DNA of 64,000 nt from Mugil cephalus (GCF_022458985.1 NC_061773.1:4966001-5030000), one strand, 5' to 3'. Positions 47,501 to 59,560 are shown, numbered from the stretch's first letter. Numbers and translations are program-made. The notes: generated by a model not told the origin, from the sequence alone.

Positions 47501-48694
47501 GAGACAAATCTTCCAGAAATCCACATTTGGATTTTGGTGGACGGTAAACAGTTATTTTTAAGACTGTAGATTTGCAGTGTACTGACAAGACAATGTATTC
47601 AAATGATATGAATTCACCAGGGTGAACTTCCTTACAGCCATAAGCATCAGAGAAAACAGCAGCAATTCCACCACCTCTCCTATCAGTTCTGGTGGTATGT
47701 AAGAAATTGAAGTTTGGAGGTGCAGTCTCAATGAGTGTAGCAGTTCCATTTTTTACAAGGTAGTGATGAACAGGTGCCAGTAAAGATACTGTGTGATACC
47801 GCCTCATTTGACTCATTTGTGCGTGAGTCTATTTTACCCTTCTCGTCGGAGGCACAGCCTATGTCTTGTCTCAGGGTTGGTGAATGGGCATGTTGAAATG
47901 GGTATGCGCAATGTTTTGCTGGTGAGGGTGTGGGCTTATGGTCCTCTTCCCCAGGGTTGGAAACTACTGATGTTGGTTTGTGAAAGCACTGTTTCACAAA
48001 GTCCTTCCACTTAGTGAGATAAGTAGTTCTACTGATCACCATTTTCTTCAAGGGGGCTTATTTGTTAGAAAATGGGTGCCTCATGCAGTGCGTTTACATG
48101 CAGAGCTTAATCGAGCTATGCTCAAAATTCGACTTTCTCGCTACAGTCCTGGTACCAGTTTACACGCAGCGTAAGAACATCGAATAACTCTTCTCCTCTT
48201 CCACACTAGGTGGCGATACATATCTTTTCAGTGGGTTAATACCACGTTAATACGGCCCGATATCCGGGTTGACCTATTACATGACATAATAAACTAGAGT
48301 CGTTCATGCGGCGGACCGGCATTCCAAACAACAACCAGACGGATAATAGTAAATTTTTTAATCGTGTACGTAATGTTCGCGCTACTTCTGATGCAGGTAA
48401 GATCCGCGCTATTCCTCAGACGGCTCCGTTGCTCTTCTTCTTCTTTTTCTTCTACGATCTGCTTTCTTGGACGTTTTTGTTCCGGGGTCACACACCAGCG
48501 CAGCAGGCGTGGAGCATGCGCACACGCATTATCCGATGAAAACTCAGATTCCAATCGCATTATCTGGGTGTCTCAATCGGACAATGAGAACTCAGATTTT
48601 AATCAGAATAACGTGTTTACATGCACTTAAGTTCTCCTGTTATAGTCCGATTAAAGCAATAACATTTTTTTTTTTCATGTGCATGTAAACGTGA
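44575..48694 (-). repeat. Composite repeat, copy 2, carrying an L2 insertion
   Basis: Reverse complement of 33,724-34,890. The TIR part lies at 48,088-48,694 and the remainder is split at 'cttgtaaagacac' by a LINE (44,863-47,757). A fragment at 44,577-44,620 repeats part of the TIR element again. Confidence 0.75.
44863..47757 (-). mobile_element. L2-like LINE, 5'-truncated
   Basis: On the minus strand: an apurinic-type endonuclease region (RRGGGIAAVFSD, then DYDCLIISGDFNIH, 47,816-47,424), a linker (47,294-46,845), and RT (VVVNYRPISNLPFLSKILE, QSGFRPRHSTETALIK, LVLLDLSSAFDTID, then YADDSQLYI at about 45,900). The 3' end is an ATTTAATTGAATT-rich tail at 44,863-44,900. A short TTTAC duplication flanks it. 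Stops between segments (for example in the RT before GSILGP) make it inactive. Confidence 0.82.
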
Positions 48695-49526
48695 GATGCC
48701 CAAGGTGTGAGATGCTAGTACACCCTTAGAAACAACCAGAAGTGTGTGGCTGTATCCAGGCCCAGATGCAGATCTTTTCATGCAGTGCATGTTGATGGCT
48801 CAGATCTTGTTCTTACCATTCAGCCTGACCTGTACAGCACGCCTTGGCTCCTGCCTGCCGTTGCTGCACCATTTAAATTCAAACTACCTGGCTGGCTGTG
48901 AAAAGCAAGCCATGTGGAGACGATCCATGCACTCACGATCAACCAATAGGCGAAAAGTTCAGCCAGTGTGGACAGCACCCTTATCTGCATTACATTTCAT
49001 TGTGCATGCTCAATAAACAAATAAATTTAGCTTTTATGGCATATATTTTGGTATTAGTTTATTTAATTATTTATGCCATATATGTTTAGGTATTAAGTGA
49101 TTAATTTATTATGGCATATATTTTGGTATTTTTATTTATTAATTTATTTTTAGTTATGAGTGTTATTATGAGTTGGTCCTCCATAGTTTTCTACTCCTTA
49201 TGAGGCTAACTTGATGCTAGCGGCTCGGCCCCCAAGTCCACCCTCCACTGAGACAAAGAGAGTCGACTGACAGGAGGGTTCACTCCATTCATTGCTATGG
49301 AACCAACACGCCCAGGTGCTTAGACCAATGCATGAAGTGAAAACATCCTCAGTCATCCAGCCTCTATCGCATGCACATGGTGATATATCGAGGCCTGTAA
49401 AAGGCGTATTTATTTGTGTGTGTGTAAGTGAGAGAGAGAGAGAGAGAGAGAGAGAGGCAGTCAAGTCACTGAAGGACAGAAGTTACCCGGAGGACATCAA
49501 GAAAGCAGAATTGAATGAGACACTCA
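48695..49526. other. Intergenic DNA with GT/GA microsatellite
   Basis: Repeated 'tatggcatatattttggtatt' words at 49,038-49,125 and a GTGTGT-GAGAGA run at 49,417-49,456. No gene recognised. Confidence 0.5.
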
Positions 49527-50048
49527 TCAACCATGTCCCCACTGACGATGCCCACAGACTGGAACTCTCCAGTACTCTAAACTCTGTCTCTGATAGTTTC
49601 CCCACCAGCTATCAAACCTGTGAACAGCAGTTCTTCTTCCTTGAAGGACACACAGTCCATCAACAGTGCCATTGTCATCTTCAAAACACTGAAATCTTTT
49701 GACAGGCACATTCTCAGTGCCGAGATCAGATCTGATTATTTTTGTATTTTCAGTATTGTATCTTTTGGGTCCAAAGTGGATCGCTCTAGATACACCAGGT
49801 TTCTTGTGGCCTGTAAACCTACTAATCTGCATCTCTCAGTCATCATCTGGTATCCATGGAGATGACACCATTTTTAATGCAGTTGACGACAACATCAGAT
49901 TCACATTCAAATTGCGCTGCCAGTAAAGTTGAAGCCTCGCCAACTGTCTTCTTAGATGCCTCTCACTAATGTCTGCATTGTCTTGTAATCCTTTGTGCAT
50001 GCCTGGAAAGTACTTCACACAACAAGGTTTGCAGCGTTTACTCAACAT
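49527..50048 (-). pseudogene. Integrase-core DDE element, copy 2
   Basis: The minus strand gives an N-terminal piece (GLQDNADISERHLRRQLARL, near 49,980) matching the helix-turn-helix-like start of copy 1, then IRSDLGTENVPVKRFQCF and RFDSWWG, matching LVRTDMGTEN and RIESWWG there. The segment holding the first Asp of the core is deleted, so it is inactive. Confidence 0.6.
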
Positions 50049-50939
50049 CAGTTGGTAAGTACAGAATACAAGCTTCAGGAAACACTTTTCTGTTGGGTTG
50101 TGGTCTCTGGCTCAGGCACACACAGCAAGCTAGCATGTCCATGCAGTGAGCCGTGAGCACTATTCAACATCCAACCATAAACTGAATACTAAATGGGAAT
50201 CTTGTTATGTCTTCACGCATAATTCACAATAACCAATCAACATGCTATAGTAACTCAGTAACATGTGACACACAACAACACATAACAGACCATCAAACTT
50301 TGTATTTCAGCCTGTGTCAGGCCAAGATAAAAAGAAATGTGAGATCAATAACATCCTCCTCCAACATAGCTATAATGACTGAAGTTTCTTTCAGTGAATT
50401 GCCCATATGGTTTTGTTTTCTGGAGACCTCAAGAAAAGAGAGCTTGTTTTCCCAAGATAATGAGACAAATAACTCAAGATCTCAAGAAAATAGAAGAAAA
50501 TAACTTATTATGAAGGGAAAACGGAGCAAACAATATGTAGGAATGCATGGCAGCTTAGGTCTTCCATAAACACTGAGGGCAATAAAGGAAGTCCATTTAT
50601 TAGGGCCACAGGGCAATGCACCGATACCGATAATTCTTTTTTCCCCATTCCTCCCTTTTTCGTCCCATTTTCTGTCCTACAACTCTTAAAGTAGCTACAA
50701 TGACTATAACTCTTTGAGATGTAGGACAAGCTATATATCAAAATGTGCACGTGTCTCCAAAATATTTACTCTAGAAAGACAAATAACATATCAAAGTCTT
50801 CATGGTCTACGTTTGTTTCTGAGCTACCATTTTGCCCAAATGTGAGACCAGTGCAGAGGGAGAAAATCTGCCTTTTCCTGTCTGTCTCTGCCTAGCGCAC
50901 CTCTGTTGACATCCAGGTCATGGTAATCCAAAAAAGCAT
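50049..50939. other. Intergenic DNA, no gene seen
   Basis: No recognisable domain or element end. Confidence 0.4.
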
Positions 50940-50971
50940 TGAATAAGGTCAGCTGGACTTGTAGAATTTCT

Positions 50972-51008
50972 TGAAGACGTTTCGCCACTCATCCGACTAG
51001 CTTCTTCA
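50972..51008 (-). ncRNA. Hammerhead-ribozyme-like motif of the Penelope-like element
   Basis: On the minus strand TGAAGA (51,003-51,008) can pair with TCTTCA (50,972-50,977). Between them lie CGGATGA, a tiny G-TGG-C stem, GAAA and C-GTC, the order of a minimal type I hammerhead. The consensus first box is CTGANGA; here the second base is G, so activity is doubtful. Confidence 0.35.
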
Positions 51009-51187
51009 GTTCTGACAAACGAATGGGAAATTGAGGTTTAAATAGGGATAAACTCTGTGGGTAACACCCACCCGAAACTTGCTTGAGCAGAAACTGGGGT
51101 CACTAATTACCATAATGGTTGGTACTTACCTGTCTTTGAATGGGGGGGAACTGTGTGCCTAGGCTAACTTACCCTATGAATAGAGCT

Positions 51188-51787
51188 CTAACGAGGCTCA
51201 AAGTGTGAATGTTGTTGAAACTTCTTGGGGACAGAAGTCAAAACTGAATTATAAATAGTTGGTAAATTAAATCTCAGTCCACTTCCTCTGTTTAGAGAAG
51301 GTTTTTCCACTTTGACATAGATGGCTTCCTTGACTCCTCTCTCAAACCATCTGTCCTCTCTGGCCAGGACTTTGACGTTGGTACCCTCAAAGGAGTGTCC
51401 TTTGTCCTTCAGGTGGAGGTGGACTCCTGAGTCGTTTCCTGATGAGCTGGCTCTCCTGTGTTGGGCCATGCGTTTGTGGATGGGTTGGTTTGTTTCCCCA
51501 ATGTAAAAGCCTGTACATTCCTCACTACACTGAACAGCATACACTACATTACTCTGTTTCTGTCTAGGTGTTTTGTCTTTGGGGTGGACCAGTTTTTGTC
51601 TTAGTGTTTTCCCAGGTTTGAAATAAGCTGGGATGCGGTTCTCCTCAGTTTCTCTGATACACCAGGTATGTAGGGGATGGTGATGTTCTTCCTTTTGCTG
51701 TGCTCCTCTTCCCTCTCCTTCCTGGGATATCTTCTTGAGCCTTTGACAAAGGCCCAGTTGGGATATCCACATGTGTTGAGGGTTTGT
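51188..51787 (-). pseudogene. GIY-YIG endonuclease region of the Penelope-like element
   Basis: The minus-strand frame contains CSEECTGFYIGETNQPIHKR (the GIY-YIG motif as GFYIG), then RASSSGNDSGVHLHLKDKGH and EDRWFERGVKEAIYVK. It is the C-terminal domain that should follow the RT in the same frame, but is here inverted and placed upstream of it. The reading frame is open over about 194 residues. Confidence 0.85.
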
Positions 51788-51794
51788 TTAATGT

Positions 51795-53309
51795 TTGTTT
51801 AATGTAAAGGAACGACAGAAACGCAAATTCCAAATTTTGCAAACTAGACACAACAGAAAACACAAGTCGGAAGAACTGACATGGAGGAAGAAGGATGACC
51901 ACACCACACAGCGGGGCATCCAGGAGAAGTGGGTCCGGAACCTATCACACAGAGAACTCATGCAACCAGAGAATGAGATCCTGGCCAAAGGACTAAACTT
52001 CGCCATAACACCAGAACAGATTCCAGTGGTAGACCTCATCACTGCCACAGAGTCTGCCATCAAGAACAATAAACTGACAAACACAGAAGCCGAACAACTC
52101 AGACTGGAAATAACATCAGCCCTCGCCAGTGCAAAAAAACCACCGTCGAACATCTCCCCCCAGGAAAGGAAGGCGCTAGTGTCACTGCAGAAAGACCGGG
52201 ACATCACAATCCTGTCAGCTGACAAAGGGAGATGCACAGTGGTGTTAAACACAGTGGACTACCACACAAAAATGGACAACCTCCTCAATGACAAGGACAC
52301 GTATGAGACACTGAGACGTGACCCAACCAACATCTACAAAACCAGAATAATAAACTATCTACAACAGCATGAAAAGGAGAAGGCCATCGACAGACTCCTC
52401 CTTCCTTTTAACGTTTGTACCCAGGGGAAGCTACACCATGTATTTAGCGACTCCCCAAAATACACAAGGAGGGAGCCCCACTCAGACCCATTGTCAGCAG
52501 TATTAACTCTGTCACATACAACATTGCCAAGCATTTGGCATCCATCCTGGCACCGTTAGTAGGCAACACCCCACACCACATTGAAAAACTCCAGTGACTT
52601 TGTGAACAAAGTCAAGGACGTCACACTGGACCCAGAAGAAACCATCTTGTCCTATGATGTCACCTCACTGTTCACCTGCATCCCCACGAGAGAAGCCACG
52701 GATGTAGTAAGGAAAAGACTACAAAAGGATGACACCTTGGCCTCAAGAACCAACCTCACCCCGGAACAAGTCTGTGTGTTACTCGACCTGCGCCTGACCA
52801 CCACCTACTTTCAGTTCAATGGAGGTTTCTACAGGCAAAAACACGGCTGTGCGATGGGGTCCCCAGTGTCACCGATCGTGGTCAATCTCTACATGGAGGA
52901 AGTAGATACCAGAGCTCTGGACACCTTTGCAGGTTCCACCCCCACCCACTGGTACAGATATGTGGACGACACCCGGGTTAAAATCAAGAGAGAGGAGGTG
53001 AAATCCTTCACTAAACACATCAATGTAGTGGACAGCAACATTAAGTTCACCAGGGAGGACATCAGCAGGGACTGTCTGGCCTTTTTGGACTGTTTGGTGC
53101 TTGTTGAAGAAGACCGAAGCCTCAACATAGAAGTATATAGAAAACCCACGCATACAGATCAACACTTGTTATTTGATTCACACCACTCTCTGGAACACAA
53201 ACTAGGAGTCATCAGAACCCTCCAGCACCGAGCACAGACTGTACCCAGCAGAGAGGAGGGCAATGACAAGGAGGGAAAACACATTAAACAAACCATTTTT
53301 CTGTCTTAG
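51795..53309 (+). pseudogene. Reverse transcriptase region of the Penelope-like element
   Basis: The N-terminal part (51,795-52,559) includes LQKDRDITILSADKG. After a frameshift near 52,470 the RT continues at 52,581 with ILSYDVTSLFTCIPTREA, KHGCAMGSPVSPIV and YRYVDDT, the catalytic motif, and AFLDCLV. It ends at GKHIKQ, exactly where the inverted GIY-YIG segment should begin. It cannot yield a full protein. Confidence 0.88.
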
Positions 53310-53971
53310 TGTGTTTCCAGGTTTGAAATAAACTGGGATGCGGTGTTTACCAAAAATTCTCCTCAATTTCTCTGATACACCAGCTATGTAGGGGATGGTG
53401 ATGTGTTTCCTTTTGCTGTGCTCCTCTTCCCTGTCCTTCCTGGGATATCTTCTTGAGCCTTTGACAAAGGCCCAGTTGGAATATCACCATGTTTTGAGGG
53501 TTTGTTTAATGTGTTTTCCCTCCTGACTTGTCTTCTGTCCCCAAGAAGTTTCAACAACATTCACACTTTGAGCCTCCAGGCTCCCATCGACAATAGCCTC
53601 GTTAGAGCTTTATTCATAGGGTAAGTAGCTTAGGCACACAGTTCCAGATGTTTCATAACATAACAAAGTGTTTATTGTCAGTTTGGGCTGGGATTACATT
53701 GAAAAAAGATACATGAGGGGATGTCAAGGAATTGACATGACTAAGGACCAAAGGAATTAGTGGGGAATACCTGTGTTAATGTATTTGTGCAGTATATACA
53801 CACTGAACATTATTAAAAGTATTTTTAAATAAATTACTAATGTTACTTCCATAGCTGTAAGCATTTCTGACACTTGTGACTGATCAGGCTTATTCTCTAC
53901 ATCACTTTTATTTATACATGGATGTTTAATTTGCATTTATTTCTGAAGTTGTGCTTTGGTTTCTGTTTCAG

Positions 53972-54465
53972 ATGATGGAAAGTATTTGGTAAGTCTCAAC
54001 GATAGACACTCCTTCCACTAACTGTCCTCACTCGCTCTCGCTTCAGTCTAACACCTTATTAAATCATCTGCAGGCTGGCTTTGATGAAACCTACAGTATT
54101 GTCACCTATGAGTTCACAAATGGTGAGCCGTGGTTTTATTTCTGAATACATAGACCAGGGTTCATAGACAGACTGTGAACAAGTGCAATGAATTCATTTG
54201 CTCTGTGTTTTTCTACGTTTCTGTCTTTGTTGTGACATGTTACTACTATGCTGAATACAATGACTGTTGTAGAGGAACAACTGAAAAACACACTGAGCTG
54301 ATTAAATACTGATCAGCCACTTGGTGGTGCACATTCTGCTGAAAACTGCTAAAGACTAGACATCCTTGTTGTTACTGGTTCAATAATGAAATGTGTGCAT
54401 TATGAAATGAACATTTACACATATAAATCTAAATCATATTCATGTTTTTACTTCTCATAGAGTGA
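53972..54465 (+). CDS. Orphan terminal exons of an Ig-receptor family member
   Basis: Three exons with good borders (53972-53988, 54074-54122, 54461-54465) encode a tail of the family type: YDGKYL, then AGFDETYSIVTYEFTN, then Glu and stop. They correspond to gene D's TTYDGRQ and NDETYSEI exons. A poly-A signal AATAAA stands at 54,604. No leader, Ig or membrane exon lies within tens of kilobases upstream on this strand except genes B and C. They may be the displaced 3' end of gene B or a relic of a lost gene. The short last exon leaves out the YHxYxxI segment. Confidence 0.6.
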
Positions 54466-54603
54466 CAACAGCTGCATCAGCCCTGAGAGATAAAGTGTAC
54501 AGCTTTGCAGTGTTAAAGTTCAGCTGTTGTTTTTCTGGCATCTGCTCTGATTTCTCATGTACTATGTAGCTGAGTATATACTTTTACTGTGTTACAGTGA
54601 AAA

Positions 54604-54609
54604 AATAAA
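54604..54609 (+). terminator. Poly-A signal after the orphan tail exons
   Basis: AATAAA about 140 bp after the stop codon, followed by A/T-rich DNA. Confidence 0.5.
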
Positions 54610-56318
54610 AACTATAAACACAAAAGTTGAAGTTCAGTTTCTTGTTCACAGTGTAACACAAAACATATGCTTGTACCTGCTCTTTACATACATTTGTGGG
54701 TTCAACATAGACGTGAGAAATACAGTTTACTTGTCAGAATAGCAGTTTTGTGGGTTTAAATGTGAAGAGCTTTACACACGCACACACTCCCATTATGCAT
54801 GTTTCTCTGGCCTGTAGATTCACTTCTGATAGCTGTTGTGGTTTTCCTGTGAACAGTTTCTGCTACTTGGTCAACGTCTGCAGTCACACACTCAGTTATC
54901 TGCTTTAACAGCTTCATCATGGCTGGACGCATGTTGTTCATCATCCTCATGTGTAAGTTGAAAACTTCCTTTAGATTTAGTCAGTGAGCAGCATATGTTA
55001 ACATAACATCAGGCATTGTGTAAATGTTAAGCCACATTTGGTCTTTTTATGGTTGGTGATTTTTTTTGCATGCTGTTATTGTGTTCATTTGTTGAGGAAG
55101 TGCGGTGTGTCATCACAAACTAATTACCGTAGTGAGACAAACTGTCCATTCTGTCTATAATTGTGTATTTGTTACTGTGATAAGGAACTTCACTGTTCAG
55201 TCCAAATCTTATTCAATAATTTAATAATGAGTTATTATTACATGGATTTACATTGCTGATATATTTTACTTCTAACAGGTTCCTTTCATAAGATTCAAGT
55301 ACAAGGTCAGTCTGTGAGTTATAATCTTTCCAGTTCTTTCTTGTGTAATCAAACTTTAGAAGGACAACGTGTTGCATTTAGTTTTTGTAGCTTTGTCAGT
55401 TTAACAAAACATCATTCAGATTAATTATTCCCATAACAGTCTAACTCGAACATTAAAGATGACTCAGACGTATCACTATGATCACTATGTTGAATGTTAA
55501 TTTTAAGATATAATGAGTGTGAAACTAGAACTTCTGTGAATGTCAACACAGATTCAGACAGTTACACTTGACTTCAGATTCATGTTATATTTCCTGACTT
55601 CTAATAATCTTCATGTACGTAGGTCAAAGACCAGAGTTGAGTCTTCATCCTACTGAAGATGATTATATCTTCACTTGTTCTCTGCCTGCATCTGTGGAAC
55701 ATGATACAACAATGTAACCTGTACTGTGGAGAAGAGAGTCGTCCAGTAGTAACAGCTAAAACCTGGAAGACAAGGAGCTCAAAAACCAACCAGCTGTTCT
55801 GTCAGTTTACTGTTAAGACTGATTATTTGTGGAGGCATCTATGCTCAGTTCAACAAAAGGATGTCAGCTGTGACTACAGACTGGAATATGAAGCCAACTC
55901 AACTCTGTCTCTGGCTCCTCGTAGTGATAGATACAACCTGAGTGGTAAGTCAACGATACTAGTTTACAGTAAATGACCACATGTTCTTTGAAATTTATCA
56001 AACAAATGTCAAATCAACTGCTAATCAATTGAACAAGCATATTATTTGCATGTTAATGAGACAGTCATACAGTCAAACATGCTGAAGTCAAAATAAACTC
56101 GTCTCTCTCTTACTTATTCGCTCACTGTCTGTTCAATATGAACTAAAATGCTTCTCTCTTAATGTACTTGTTAATAGTTTATAGAGTATCCTGTGAGTCA
56201 TGACTTAGAATATTTTATTTATTATAGTCAGTGTTTTATCTTCATAAAATTGTTACTTGTGGCCAGGTTAAGTATTGAGAGAAATATTTATTTCTATATT
56301 CCAGATTATTTTTATTGT

Positions 56319-56356
56319 CATGTTTCTCTGTGTACTTGTGTACACAGAGAAACATG
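56319..56356. repeat. Perfect 17-bp inverted repeat with 4-base loop
   Basis: CATGTTTCTCTGTGTAC, TTGT, then its exact complement. It lies in the long intron after gene D's Ig exon and would fold into a stable hairpin in DNA or RNA. Confidence 0.9.
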
Positions 56357-57867
56357 AACTCTCAGAGGGGGCTGAGTGATCATGTATGTTCAGGGAAGGG
56401 CCTTATTCTCTCCAGCAACATATGAAACACTTTACACAGACACTGTTTTCATACAGTATCTGTGTATTATTGTTCATATTTCTTTAATTTCCTGATACAC
56501 CAGTTAGTTGATAGTTAACAACAAATATTACCACCACCAGGGTTTTGAAAATAGTTTTACAATGACACGTTTTGACTGCATCAGCTGTTTAGAAGCTCCA
56601 GTTTGTGTCACTGTTAAACTGAATTCATGGATTTATCATGTTATTGTTTCATTCATTCCTTAAGTTAAAGCTTTTCAATAACCACATATTAACTGCTGCC
56701 TTTATTTGTTATTTTTTCACGAAATAATCCTGGACTCTACTTCAACATTGGTAGTTTCGATCTTACCAGACGCCCGGTAGTGGGTAGACGTCCAGTAGTG
56801 GGTCAGTTCTTCATTAACTTTACTTTCCTGGGAACCATGAACGTCAGAATACACCTATAGATGCTGAGAAATGTCACAAACTAACCTTTAGTGTCGTCTT
56901 GTTGTGAATGAACACATTTCACGACCATGTAACAATAATTTTTTCTACAATCCAAGTGCAATATATTATACACATACAATATCACTGTCACACAGTTTTT
57001 TAGTCTATTATTTACTCTTTTACTGTAAGGATGTTTGTGTTATTTCACTGGAGGGGAGATTCTCTCTCCAATTTCACTGTATGTTGAGATGGACAATGAC
57101 AATGAAGTCTATTGTATTGTATTGAATGTTCTGTGTTTGTCTGGGCAGAAATATCATCAGTGTTTATTCTTAATGCAAATCTGTTTTCTTTATTGTAGAC
57201 TTTTCCAAAAAGAATCAAATGAAAGACGACGTGTGACCACGATGACCACAGGTAGGAAAATATCCAAACAGACGAGAACATCTGAACTTGTTACTTTTGT
57301 AAAAGGACTGCAAATTGTTGTTTTGCATTAACACAGAAAGTTCAGCTGTTAACATGTCAAGAGAAACCACTCCTACCACCTCTGACAACGAGATATCAGG
57401 TAGTCATGCTTAAGTAAGAGAAATAAAAAGCTCAACACAAAAAAAGGAACACTGTGACCTCACCTCTGCGTTCAAACGTGGTGGCGCTTCGGTTTTGTCT
57501 TGGCCACATACGGCTGCTAGTTTTATCTGACACGCTGATATTTCTCAGTCACTTCATCAATGAAGGAAGCAGAGTCATCCAGTTACTTTTGAAACCTTTT
57601 ATTTAAGGACTCTGGATTTAAAAAGACAGTACGTAGCACACCATATTGACCTGAATCAATTTAAATTAAAGCTGATGTGTTTAAGAATAAACCAAATAAT
57701 AAAAGATGGTCATAGTGTTTAACTGTTGTCTTACACTCTTCTCTCTTTTTTTTTCTTTTACTCTTCAGACTCGACTGCTTCCACTACTGTAACAAAAGTT
57801 ACATCAGGTAACAAATGGTATACTCTGAATATGACAGGAAATAGTTTAGTGCCCAAAGGTTGGTTAT

Positions 57868-57877
57868 TATTATTATT

Positions 57878-57916
<39 letters not shown>

Positions 57917-57917
57917 T
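57868..57917. repeat. TTTA tetranucleotide repeat
   Basis: About twelve TTTA units in a gene D intron. Confidence 0.9.
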
Positions 57918-59084
57918 ATTTTTACATGAAATTGACATATTTTATTCATTTTTTAAAATTGACTTCTTTCTTTGTAGATACTATAGATAACATGAACCAC
58001 ACAACAAATAATAAGACCACAGGTATTACTGTTATGTTATATACAACATGTAAAGAGCAATCCACAAAATCAACTCGTACGAATTTTCATTATGTTACGA
58101 ATAACTCAGGTAAAACCAAGTCGTTTTTTCTTTGTATTCACATTTTGTAATATGCTTCAGTTGCTCCATCAGGTCAGACTGAAAACACTGATAGTTCTTC
58201 TGTCTCGGTCACATCAGAGAAACCAACAACAGGTGACATGTTACGTTCTCAGAGATTCACTTCGTTTTCTGAAAGTTTGTAATGTTAATAACTTTTGATA
58301 TTTTTGTGTTTTCTCTTCCGGATATAACTTAGTCATAACTCCAGATATTTTGACCTCAACTAACACAACCACTATGAATCCAGCTCCTGGTGATGTACAA
58401 ACAGGTAGGGAACATTTGTATTATTTTAAGAAAAAGCTGAGATGCTTTGATTGTGAGTCTGTTTGTTCCATTAACCACTCAAAACAGAAACACAGACTAG
58501 GAAGTTGATAATAGTTGTGGCTTGTTTTGGAACGGCTGTGACTGTCATCTTAGTGGTGCTGGTAATTCTTGGAACCGAAAGAAGTGGTGAGAGCAGTGTG
58601 TCATATAATGTCATGTACACTGTATGTCTTTATTATATATCAGGGAATGTCACATAATTGTCTATTGGGCTGGTTTTAGTTTTACTAAGTATTATCACTT
58701 TACAATCTCTGTGCTTTACTTCTGCATTAACGTGGTTGGGTGTTTGTGATATAGCACCTTGTGACTGTAAAGCAAAACAACTTTATTACTCAGTCTGACA
58801 TCTCTCCTCTCTACTTTGTATTTCATGTTTCAGGGACGTCTTCACACACAAGGTAAAAAACTAACATATATACATACATACAGAAGTTTAGCTTCAGGAG
58901 AAGCTCTTAATTTGTCATTAATCTCTGGGCTTTAAACTCACACAAGTCAAAGAAAGAATCTGAGGACATACTTTATGTCCTTCTGACTTTGCTACTGATT
59001 TACTAATCATTTGTACATATCTGTGAGTTACAAAAGTAAATCAACCCTTGTTTGGAGGGTGTGACCCACTTGTGCAGCAGTAAC

Positions 59085-59560
59085 ACAACTAAATCTCAGC
59101 CGTCTACAGCAGCTTGGAGGGATTTTGGGCCATTACTCAGTACAGAACTGTTTCTTTTCTGAGATACAGTAAGGCCCATGATAGCATCACGCAGTTGCTG
59201 CAGATTTGTCGGTTGCACATCTATGATGCCGATCTCCCATTCCACCACATCCCAAAGGTGCTCCATTAGATTGAGGTCTGGTGACTGTGGAGGTTATTGA
59301 AGTTCAGTGAACTCATTGTCATGTTCAAGAAACCAGTTTGAGATGATATGAGCTTTGTGACATGGTGCATTATCCTGCTGGAAGTAGCCGTCAGAAGATG
59401 GGTCCACTGTGGTCATAAAGGGACGGACATGGTCAGCAACAATACTCAGGTAGGGCTGGACATGTTGTGCGTTCAGAGATGATATTCCGCATTCCTTGGT
59501 TGTAACCAGTTTGTTGAGTTATTGTTGCCTTTCCATCATCTCCTCTCACATCAACAAGGC
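59085..59560 (-). pseudogene. Tc1/mariner transposase fragment
   Basis: The minus strand reads VADHVRPFMTTVDPSSDGYF, then QQDNAPCHKAHI and PPQSPDLNLMEHLWDVVE, the second and third catalytic motifs of a Tc1 DDE transposase. A stop replaces Trp before PPQSPDLN. It lies in gene D's intron between the first two cytoplasmic exons. Confidence 0.85.

Larger units (their letters stand above)
50940..53645 (+). mobile_element. Penelope-like retroelement with inverted end segments
   Basis: A central + strand RT is flanked on the left by an inverted copy of its own C-terminal GIY-YIG region and tail (50,940-51,787 read on minus). On the right lies a second inverted piece (53,303-53,515, the same orientation as 51,598-51,800), then a forward tail (53,530-53,645) that is the complement of 51,130-51,240. 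Such scrambled, partly inverted ends are known for Penelope-like elements. Confidence 0.85.

Noticed and set aside
49292-49702. Open frame with AVKSLKDRSYPEDIKKAEL as a host gene
   Set aside because: It begins in non-coding DNA, crosses a GA microsatellite and overlaps the inverted integrase-core fragment; no domain recognised.
55659-55976. Open frame starting with Met inside gene D's Ig exon
   Set aside because: Its first residues are out of frame with the Ig domain; it is the downstream half of the frameshifted exon running on past the splice donor.
57199-57212. Acceptor at 57,198 for gene D's first stalk exon
   Set aside because: It gives an in-frame TGA at 57,232-57,234; starting at 57,213 keeps phase 1-1 and an open frame.
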